Assembly (NCBI RefSeq): GCF_037963145.1 | Contig: NZ_CP150144.1 | Location: 2,728,001 to 2,792,000 of the forward strand | Reading direction: 5' to 3' | Length of the DNA: 64,000 nucleotides | Source of the DNA: Oceanobacillus sp. FSL K6-2867 | GTDB taxonomy: Bacteria > Bacillota > Bacilli > Bacillales > Amphibacillaceae | Shown: piece after piece, positions 57,115 through 64,000 of the stretch | Layout: every line of letters starts with the position of its first letter | Position numbering within the stretch: position 1 is the first letter of the stretch | Made by a program: the position numbers and the translations under genes | The notes under the pieces: generated by a model | Told to the model about the DNA's origin: nothing | Databases searched by the model: none | Seen by the model: only the letters and a program-made list of their open reading frames with translations

Positions 57115-58761
57115 GTGTGTCATATGAATAAAGAATGGCTTCCCCATTTAAAAGATTGTGTGCCGTCTACTATAAGTGGGGACAGATTAAGTATCTACGC
57201 AATAGCTTTAGAGGGATGGAGAAGAGGCCTTACTTTAAAGTTCTATACCTCGAAGCTTCGAAACAAAATTATTGTTCGTTACTCGCTTGCTGATAAGCAG
57301 AAGGAAATTCATTTTTCATATACAGCAGGTGAAGATGTGACTTCCACGGCAATGAAAATTAGCGGAAGTAAAACATTAACCAAAAGGCACTTATTAGAAG
57401 CAAATGTCTCAACACCGATTGGTCAGGAATTTTTAACTTTGGCTACAGATGGAGAAATAATTAGTTATGCTCATTCAATTGGTTTTCCTATAGTGGTAAA
57501 GCCAAGTAATGGAAAGATGGGTAAAGGAGTAAATTCCAATATAACTAGCGAAAATGAACTTAGAAAAGTGCTTAATAAGCTACGTGAAGAGTCCAATTAT
57601 CAAAATATTATTGTAGAAAAATATATTTCTGGTGAAGAGTATAGAGTGTACGTTGTAGGCGGAAGAGTTATAGGTGCAATTAACAGGGTTCCTGCACATG
57701 TAGTTGGTGATGGATCTAGTACCATTAGAGAGTTAATAAGGAATAAGAATAAAGAGAGAAGGAGAACACCTAGTCTTCGGGGTAGACCAATTAGAATTGA
57801 TGATGAGGTCAAAAGAAATATTGCCAAAGAAGGTTATACTTTAAAAACTATATTAAAAGAAAATGAACGACTGTTTTTAAGGAAAAACAGTAACGTTTCT
57901 TCTGGTGGGGAGCCCATTGATGTAACAGACCATTTGTCGGAAAAGGTAAAGCAAATAGCTGTAAATGCAACTATGGCGATACCAGGTTTACCTCAATGTG
58001 GTGTGGATATAATATTTGATAAGGAAAGTAGTTCAGGTGTAGTGATTGAAATCAATACAAAGCCTGGGATTGCCAGCCACTTATATCCAGTAAAAGGGAA
58101 ATCTAGAGATATACCAAAAGCCATAATTGATTATTATTTTGCAGAAATTCCTTCGAAGAGTCAGATAACGAATCAAATTTTCTTCGACTATAATAAAATT
58201 TCTTCTTTATTGTTAAACGGTATGTTGACAGAGGTTAGTTTACCAAAAATATCTGTACTTAACTTTAAAGTAAAAGCTTATAAGGTGTACGGTAAGGTAC
58301 AAAAAGTAGGGTATAGAAACTGGATTAAAAAAAATGCTCTTGTCTTGAATTTGAGTGGTTTTGTGGAAAATAAGGCAGATGAAAGTGTATTTATTGTTGT
58401 TGCTGGAGATATAGACAATATTAATAAATTTGAAAAAAACATTGAATTGAATGCTCCACCGCACGCAAAAGTGATAGATATAATTGAATCAGATTGGGAT
58501 AATACGATTGAATTAGGATTTGAAATAATACAGCATGATGATAAGCAAAAGATAGGTCTAGAAAGAGATGAATCAATAAAATTAGAGGAAAAAATAGCAG
58601 GATTAGTTAGAGAGAGAGAGGAGATACAAGAAAAGTTAATAAAGGTATCTAAACAGAAGGAAAAAATTCAAAAGGAGAATCAATATATTTTGCACAGCCG
58701 TTCTTGGAAATATACCAAGCTAGTAAGAAAAATTGGTTCTTTGTTAAAGAAGAAAGAATAG
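57115..58761 (+). CDS. ATP-grasp ligase fused to acylphosphatase, copy 3 (catalytic pair kept)
   Basis: 548 residues from GTG 57115 (AAAGGG upstream; ATG 57124 also possible). ALEGWRRGLTLKF block, KPSNGKMGKGV loop, VEKYISGEEYRVYVVG, VVGDGSSTIRELIR, SSGGEPIDVTDH and metal motif IEINTKPGIASH. The acylphosphatase domain keeps both active-site residues: Arg in KVQKVGYR and Asn in GFVEN, the only copy to do so. Coiled coil and HSRSWKYTKLVR tail present. AT-richer than copies 1 and 2. Confidence 0.83.
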   Translation: MCHMNKEWLPHLKDCVPSTISGDRLSIYAIALEGWRRGLTLKFYTSKLRNKIIVRYSLADKQKEIHFSYTAGEDVTSTAMKISGSKTLTKRHLLEANVSTPIGQEFLTLATDGEIISYAHSIGFPIVVKPSNGKMGKGVNSNITSENELRKVLNKLREESNYQNIIVEKYISGEEYRVYVVGGRVIGAINRVPAHVVGDGSSTIRELIRNKNKERRRTPSLRGRPIRIDDEVKRNIAKEGYTLKTILKENERLFLRKNSNVSSGGEPIDVTDHLSEKVKQIAVNATMAIPGLPQCGVDIIFDKESSSGVVIEINTKPGIASHLYPVKGKSRDIPKAIIDYYFAEIPSKSQITNQIFFDYNKISSLLLNGMLTEVSLPKISVLNFKVKAYKVYGKVQKVGYRNWIKKNALVLNLSGFVENKADESVFIVVAGDIDNINKFEKNIELNAPPHAKVIDIIESDWDNTIELGFEIIQHDDKQKIGLERDESIKLEEKIAGLVREREEIQEKLIKVSKQKEKIQKENQYILHSRSWKYTKLVRKIGSLLKKKE

Positions 58762-58836
58762 TGGAAAATTTTAATATTGATATATACCCACAATGTTAAT
58801 ATCTATCAATAAATATATATAGAAAGGTATACTATT

Positions 58837-60261
58837 ATGGAAAATTATAATAAAAACTGGCTTCCACATCTTGAAGGTTCAATTCCGAAACTTGCGATGG
58901 GGGGCGGTCTAAGCATGTATACAATTGCTTTGGAAGGTTGGAGAAGAGGACTTATTCTAAAACTTCGCCATTTATACTATAGAAAAGAAAAGAAAATAAG
59001 GATCGGTTATTCACTAAGCTATAAGGGAAGGACGCATCACTTTAATGCTTCAAGAGGAGATAGAGTTTCCAAAAAGGCAATCAATATCTGCAATGATAAA
59101 AACCTTACAAGAGATTACCTTATTAAAGCGAACATATCAACACCTTCTGGAAAAGGATTTGGATCTGAAACAAATAATGACGAAATAATCCAATATGCTG
59201 ATTCCATTGGATACCCTCTTGTATTAAAACCTACAAAAGGATTACAGGGGAAAGGTGTTATTGTTAATATTAAAGGTAAAAAAGAACTGAATGATGCGCT
59301 TATTAGTGTACGGGAGAAAATGGAATATAAAGAGGTGATTATTGAAAAGTTTGTACAAGGGGAAGATTGTCGGGTATATGTTATTGAGGACAAAGTAATT
59401 GGGGCAGTTAGCAGAGTACCAGCAAAAATTGTTAGTGACGGAAGAAATAGTATTAGGCAATTAATTAATCTGGAGAACAAAAAAAGAAATAATAACCCAA
59501 ATCATTATAGACGACCTATCGTTATCGATGATGAATTGATTAATTATATTTATTCAGAAGGTTTTACGTTAGATAGTATTCCTTCAGAAGGTAATCAAAT
59601 ATTTTTAAAAAAAACAAGTAATATCTCTGCTGGCGGTGAGCCAATAGATATTACGGATTTATTATCACCCAAAATAAGTAGTACAGCAGTTAAAGCGGCT
59701 CAAGCGATACCAGGCTTAGTGCAAGGTGCTGTAGATATGTTAGTAAATTGGGAAAAAAACGAAGCGACAGTAATTGAAGTTAACTCTAAACCACTCATAG
59801 GGTTACATTTGTTTCCAGAAGAAGGAAGGGCTAGAGATATACCTAAAGCGATAATAGATTATTATTTTCCCGAGACAAAAAACAGGAAAAAAGAGTTATC
59901 TTTATACTTTGATTATGAAAGTTCTTCTGAATTGTTAAGAAGTGGGGCAATTAAAGAAATAACAGTTAAAAAGCTTCCGCAATATTCACCTGTCTCTACA
60001 AAGTTAATTGTTTCAGGAGAATTAAAAAATGTTGGTTTTCGAACCTGGATAAGAAAAAAGGCATTATCGCTTCAACTAAATGGATATACGGAAAAAGTAG
60101 ATAATGAAGCAGTATCAATTATCGTTAGCGGGCAAGAAGAAACTGTAGAAGAGTTTAAACTATGGTTGAAAAATAATGGTCCCAAAAAAGTATCCATAGA
60201 CACGATTACAGAAGAGAAGTGGGACCAACCAATTAGAATGGGGTTTTATTCATTCAAATAA
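58837..60261 (+). CDS. ATP-grasp ligase fused to acylphosphatase-like domain, copy 4
   Basis: 474 residues, starting MENYNKNWLPHLEG, with AAAGG about nine bases upstream. ALEGWRRGLILKL block, KPTKGLQGKGV loop, IEKFVQGEDCRVYVIE, SAGGEPIDITDL, metal motif IEVNSKPLIGLH. Acylphosphatase-like domain keeps Arg (NVGFR) but the Asn position is Lys (GYTEK). The protein ends right after this domain (QPIRMGFYSFK); the coiled coil and SxSWK tail of copies 1-3 are missing. Confidence 0.83.
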   Translation: MENYNKNWLPHLEGSIPKLAMGGGLSMYTIALEGWRRGLILKLRHLYYRKEKKIRIGYSLSYKGRTHHFNASRGDRVSKKAINICNDKNLTRDYLIKANISTPSGKGFGSETNNDEIIQYADSIGYPLVLKPTKGLQGKGVIVNIKGKKELNDALISVREKMEYKEVIIEKFVQGEDCRVYVIEDKVIGAVSRVPAKIVSDGRNSIRQLINLENKKRNNNPNHYRRPIVIDDELINYIYSEGFTLDSIPSEGNQIFLKKTSNISAGGEPIDITDLLSPKISSTAVKAAQAIPGLVQGAVDMLVNWEKNEATVIEVNSKPLIGLHLFPEEGRARDIPKAIIDYYFPETKNRKKELSLYFDYESSSELLRSGAIKEITVKKLPQYSPVSTKLIVSGELKNVGFRTWIRKKALSLQLNGYTEKVDNEAVSIIVSGQEETVEEFKLWLKNNGPKKVSIDTITEEKWDQPIRMGFYSFK

Positions 60262-60531
60262 TAAATAGGATAAAAAATGTTGCTAAATTAGAAATCTTTT
60301 CTCTTTCGTATATTACAACCAGTGTATGCCTGATAAAAAATTCATCTGTTTTTTAACAAGTTATATTAGCAATTAATTGAGACATAATTAAATCAAGGTA
60401 GGGCCGGAATGGTATATTAAAGATATTCTATTTCTCGTTGTTATAGAAGTACTAAGTCTTCTTGGAAGAATTATGTTATATTTCTATAGCCTATTCTTAA
60501 ATATGAAACTTTAATTTGAAGGAGAAGAAAT

Positions 60532-61998
60532 ATGGAAAATAATAAAGTAAAGCTTTTTCCCCATTTAACTGAAGAAGTGGTAGCTGATATCCGTGGGTTT
60601 AAATTAGATGCCTATTTAATTGCCTTAGAAGGCTTTAGAAGAGGCTTGACACTTAAATGGTATAAAGATGAGACGGAAAAATGTAAATTACATAGGCTAA
60701 ATAGTAGCACTGACGGCAAATTTTTTTCATTAAGTTCTGATAAACAGTCACATTATTTTTTCAGATCTAGAGGTGACTTAGTAGCCAATAAGACGGTTAA
60801 TATATGTACGGACAAAGAAAAAACAAAACAACTATTAAAAGATGGCGGGGTTCCTATACCTGAAGGAGAACTGTTTGACATCACCGAAAGCAAAAAAATG
60901 GTAAAGTATGCTGAAAAAATTGGTTATCCTGTAATTATTAAACCGTTAAATGGCAGTATGGGTAGAGGGGTTTATATTAACCTGCAAAATAGGGATGAAT
61001 TATTAAATGCTATTAAAGAAACACAAACTACTTATAAGCAGTATAAAACTTATCTCGTTGAAAAGCATTATTTTGGAAAAGAGTATCGTGTTTATGTGGT
61101 CGGAGATAAAGCAGTAGTTGCTACTCATAGAATACCTGCAAACATTACAGGTGATGGCAAAAACACGGTAGAAAAGCTCATTAAATTAAAGAATATAGAA
61201 AGAAAAAAGAATCCGTATTTGGCACCTAAGGCTATTAAAATTGACTACGAAGTTAAGAATTATTTAAAAAACTATGGTTATAATGAAAAAAGTGTTCCAA
61301 AAAAAGGTGAACTTTTAATTTTAAGAGGAAAGAGTAATCTATCTGCAGGTGGAGATCCAATTGAAAAAACATACGAATTAACAAATGAAGTGAAACAAAT
61401 AGCAGTTGATGCGTTAAAGGCGATGCCTTCTATCCCACATGCTGGCGTTGATGTTATTGTTGATCCAGATTCAAATAAAAAGGCAGTAGTTTTAGAAATA
61501 AACGCAACAGCAGAAATAGCCTTTCATTGTTTTCCTTTAGAAGGAGAAGCAAAAGATGTACCTGGGGCAATTATTGACTATTATTTCCCTGAAACAAAAG
61601 GAAAAGAAAAATCTAATTTCTATTTTGATTTTAATAGCCTTCTGCAACCTTTAAAAACTTGGGCAGCAGATGAAGTAAAAGTAACAATGCCTCCAATTGG
61701 TGATATTTATAGCAAAAAATATATTGCTTCAGGTAAAGTTCATAAAGTGGGTTATATGAGTTGGATCAAAAGACATGCATTGAAAAATAACTTATCAGGA
61801 TACGTAAAAAAGCGTGAAGGAGATAGAATAGAAGTTGTTATTTTTGGTACTCAAGAACAAAAAGAAATTATGCAACAATTTGCTGAGCTATGCAGAAAAG
61901 GTTCTAAAAAGTCAAGAGTAGATAACCTAGAGGAAGAGAGATTCGAGCTTCATACTGATCAACCGTTAAAATTGGGGTTTGAGCTGATTTTAGAGTAA
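60532..61998 (+). CDS. ATP-grasp ligase fused to acylphosphatase-like domain, copy 5
   Basis: 488 residues, GAAGGAG ribosome site. ALEGFRRGLTLKW block, KPLNGSMGRGV loop, VEKHYFGKEYRVYVVG, ITGDGKNTVEKLIK, SAGGDPIEKTYE and metal motif LEINATAEIAFH. Acylphosphatase-like domain has Met instead of Arg (KVGYM) and Lys instead of Asn (GYVKK). No coiled-coil tail. 270-base spacer from copy 4 and a decayed copy behind it. Confidence 0.83.
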   Translation: MENNKVKLFPHLTEEVVADIRGFKLDAYLIALEGFRRGLTLKWYKDETEKCKLHRLNSSTDGKFFSLSSDKQSHYFFRSRGDLVANKTVNICTDKEKTKQLLKDGGVPIPEGELFDITESKKMVKYAEKIGYPVIIKPLNGSMGRGVYINLQNRDELLNAIKETQTTYKQYKTYLVEKHYFGKEYRVYVVGDKAVVATHRIPANITGDGKNTVEKLIKLKNIERKKNPYLAPKAIKIDYEVKNYLKNYGYNEKSVPKKGELLILRGKSNLSAGGDPIEKTYELTNEVKQIAVDALKAMPSIPHAGVDVIVDPDSNKKAVVLEINATAEIAFHCFPLEGEAKDVPGAIIDYYFPETKGKEKSNFYFDFNSLLQPLKTWAADEVKVTMPPIGDIYSKKYIASGKVHKVGYMSWIKRHALKNNLSGYVKKREGDRIEVVIFGTQEQKEIMQQFAELCRKGSKKSRVDNLEEERFELHTDQPLKLGFELILE

Positions 61999-62057
61999 AA
62001 TTTTATAATTAACTATTTACAGGTAAATGATAAAGAAAACATCAATACTACTCAGAC

Positions 62058-62358
62058 TTGTTATTGCCTTCTATTCATGCCGGTGAAGATATTATTTTTG
62101 CTCCAAAAGATAGTAGAAAAGACAAAATACTTTAAATAAATGCAGCGGCTAAACTGATGTCCATTTGTATCCTTTTGAGGAAATGAAAGAGGAAGAGACG
62201 TTCCTTCGGCAAATATTGATTATTATTTCTCAAAAAATGGATTTATTGAAGTGTGTAAAAGGCCTCAAAAAAATTGAATGTACAAAGTGTTTTAGAAAAT
62301 GACTTACAAAAAAATGTGGATATACCTCAGAAAATAGTTGTCAGATTACTTCTATAAA
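62058..62358 (+). pseudogene. Decayed sixth ATP-grasp/acylphosphatase copy
   Basis: Reading three frames in turn gives PSIHAGEDIIF...DKIL (62067-62132, then TAA), INAAAKL, HLYPFEEMKEE (frame +2 from 62162), ANIDYYFSKNG (frame +1 from 62203; IDYYF at 62215-62229) and VQSVLENDL...VDIPQKIVV up to about 62355. This follows the order PSIPHAGVD, LEINATAE, FHCFPLEGE, IIDYYFPET and the linker of the intact copies. One stop and at least two frameshifts; the N-terminus and acylphosphatase domain are gone. Remaining gap bases show no gene. Confidence 0.75.
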
Positions 62359-62416
62359 CTAGACGAAAATAGAACAATTATTATTTTATACAATTTATTC
62401 AAAAAGGAGAAATAGT

Positions 62417-63448
62417 ATGAAAGTCGGCTTCATGACAGCTTTTAATAAACCAACAAAATTAGCAAAAATTACATCATTAATAAGTAAAGCCTATGATATT
62501 GAAATAATTTATCTGCGGCCAAAAGATATTATGATGGAAGAGAATAAAGTAAGAGGACAAGTATATATCAATAATAGTTGGCAAGAAAAAATAGTCGATA
62601 TCCCTCCTTTCATTGATGTAGTTCCTTATAATTTTAAAAAAGAAAATCGGGAAATAATGAATTATCTAAGGAATAAAACATTCCTATCTGATGACCGTGC
62701 AAATGTTTTAAGTAAAATTAAATTACAAAACATTTTGAGAAATGACCAGGAATTTTCGCATCTAATAATTCCTACTCACAAGGTAAGGAAATTTGAAGAT
62801 ATTATTCATTACTTAAATGAATATTCCTCTATTGTTCTTAAACCATTAAGAGGAATTCAGGGAAGAGGAGTATATATTTTAAACAAAAGTAGTGATCATT
62901 ATACTGTTGGGTTTAAAACAATGGAACAGGAAATAAATAAAAATCAGATTGCAACTTTTTTTGAGGATGAAATAAAAGGGAAAAATTATATTCTTCAAAA
63001 GTATGTTCAGTCTAGAACATTATATGGAGACCCATTTGATTGTAGGATTCATGTAGAAAAAGGCGGAGATGGTAAATGGCATAGTGCAAGAAATTATATT
63101 AGAATTGGTATAGGACAAAAAGTTATATCAAATGTTAACCAAGGTGGGGGAATAAGTGATCCAAAGCCATTTTTAAAAGCGAACTTTGGAGAAAAGTGGA
63201 CTGAGATTAATAAAAAACTAGAAAATCTTGCAGTAACCTTACCATATAAAATTGAAGAACTAAGAGGTACACATATTATGTCCTTAGGTATGGATATTGG
63301 TATTGATAAAGATGGCGAACTTTATTTATTTGAAGTAAATGATGGACCAGCCACTGCTGCTTTAATTTCAGAAGTTGCATACCTGAGAAGTAATTATTAT
63401 AACTATATATTGAATGAATTTAAAAAAACACCAACTAATGATAAATAA
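62417..63448 (+). CDS. YheC/YheD-type ATP-grasp protein
   Basis: 343 residues, ATG 62417 after AAAAAGGAG. ATP-grasp features: KPLRGIQGRGVYILNKSS (Gly loop), ILQKYVQSRTLYGDPFDCRIHVEK, and the end DIGIDKDGELYLFEVNDGPATAAL with the metal-binding E-x-N. This matches the YheC/YheD family, annotated as endospore-coat-associated. Different subfamily from the five copies upstream. Closes the surface-polymer block; a strong terminator follows. Confidence 0.85.
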   Translation: MKVGFMTAFNKPTKLAKITSLISKAYDIEIIYLRPKDIMMEENKVRGQVYINNSWQEKIVDIPPFIDVVPYNFKKENREIMNYLRNKTFLSDDRANVLSKIKLQNILRNDQEFSHLIIPTHKVRKFEDIIHYLNEYSSIVLKPLRGIQGRGVYILNKSSDHYTVGFKTMEQEINKNQIATFFEDEIKGKNYILQKYVQSRTLYGDPFDCRIHVEKGGDGKWHSARNYIRIGIGQKVISNVNQGGGISDPKPFLKANFGEKWTEINKKLENLAVTLPYKIEELRGTHIMSLGMDIGIDKDGELYLFEVNDGPATAALISEVAYLRSNYYNYILNEFKKTPTNDK

Positions 63449-63488
63449 TCGGAAATAATTCATGAATTAATAGTTATTAGTAAGGTGG

Positions 63489-63544
63489 AAGAAAGCATGA
63501 ACACTCTATGTTGAAATATATAGACTGTTCATGCTTTCTTTTTT
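63489..63544 (+). terminator. Terminator behind the ATP-grasp cluster
   Basis: AAGAAAGCATGAACA (63489-63503) pairs perfectly with TGTTCATGCTTTCTT (63526-63540) and runs into TTTT. It ends the whole polymer cluster. The rest of the gap to 63817 shows no gene. Confidence 0.9.
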
Positions 63545-63817
63545 AATCGATATAAATAGGTAGATGTTGGCTCAAAAGCTCCGCACAATACTCAGATTTA
63601 TATATTTAGATTTATCGGCAAATGAAATTCCCTTTCTTTCCCCCGGGGGCTATTGCGTACTCATTTAAACCGAAAAGTAGATAATCGTAAATAGTAAAAA
63701 ATATCCTTTTATGGGATTTCATCTTTTATTAATTAAAAATAATACTAAAGAGCTTAAAAAATGTAGTTTTTTGTCGATATTAAAATAGTAATCTAAACTA
63801 AAGGAGGTGAAACTAAA

Positions 63818-64000
63818 GTGAAATTAAATAAGTTTATGATTCTAGCTATTGTATTACTTACCTGTTTCTACTTTAGTCCACAAATCGTAGGTGCAACACC
63901 AGGTGAGGTCAAAGAACGGGTAATTGAAGAAGTTAGTGAAGAGAATGAGGATTCTGGTGATCTATCGGATGTAACTCCTTCTAATAATACTGCAGACCAA
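63818..64000 (+). CDS. Secreted protein, 5' part only
   Basis: Runs off the window. GTG at 63818 with AAGGAGGTGA at 63801-63810 seven bases before. The first 61 codons give a signal peptide (KLNKFMILAIVLLTCFYFSPQIVGA) and then an acidic, Ser/Asn-rich start (EVSEENEDSGDLSDVTPSNN). Too little to name a family; probably a surface or secreted protein. Confidence 0.75.
   Translation, partial: MKLNKFMILAIVLLTCFYFSPQIVGATPGEVKERVIEEVSEENEDSGDLSDVTPSNNTADQ

Noticed and set aside
60448..60478. Frame giving SSWKNY resembling the SxSWK tail, between array copies 4 and 5
   Set aside because: Only a handful of residues, with no coiled coil before it; could be chance, so not called a relic tail of copy 4.

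Overview
The window reads as chromosomal DNA of a low-GC, spore-forming, flagellated Bacillaceae (Oceanobacillus/Virgibacillus-like by overall feel; genus not provable here). Support: the order atpG-atpD-atpC, ywzB, ywmB, murAA, spoIID, spoIIQ, spoIIID, mbl, flhO, flhP, fabZ follows the Bacillus subtilis chromosome; ribosome sites are strong AGGAGG types; TTG/GTG starts are common; a ComK homologue is present.

Layout. 1-5.7 kb: end of the F1Fo ATP synthase operon, then ywzB, ywmB and murA. 5.9-15.8 kb: a complete dppABCDE-ykfABCD operon for uptake and breakdown of cell-wall (murein) peptides, sitting between murA and spoIID. 16-21 kb: sporulation genes spoIID, spoIIQ and spoIIID, interrupted by an AimR-like (arbitrium receptor family) TPR protein that has no DNA-binding domain. 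20.8-25.2 kb: mbl, flhO, flhP, an EpuA-type membrane protein, fabZ. 24.5-30.7 kb: many small genes (lmo0937-type, lipoprotein, YjfB, ComK), zwf, a two-gene ThrE exporter and a duplicated ATP-synthase-c-like membrane protein. 31-39.6 kb: tagO, a very large cell-wall-anchored Vpr-like subtilase with six repeats, and an amino-acid permease.

39.6-63.4 kb is a cell-surface polymer region: UDP-sugar dehydrogenase and galU (precursors), three glycosyltransferases, a TagG-like exporter permease with an unusual double-ATPase TagH-like partner, two large TPR-like/GT2 proteins, a TupA-like ATP-grasp protein, and then five tandem paralogues that each fuse a cyanophycin-synthetase-like ATP-grasp ligase to an acylphosphatase-like domain. 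A decayed sixth copy and a YheC/YheD-type ATP-grasp protein follow. I consider this ligase array the best candidate for an undescribed system: sugars would be assembled and exported by the first half, and amino-acid or peptide-like groups added by the ATP-grasp half, by analogy with teichuronopeptide synthesis (TupA). This is inference. Within the array the acylphosphatase catalytic Arg/Asn pair survives in only one copy, so the domains have diverged.

No rRNA, tRNA, CRISPR array, intact insertion sequence or prophage was seen. All family assignments are from reading the sequences; no database search was run.
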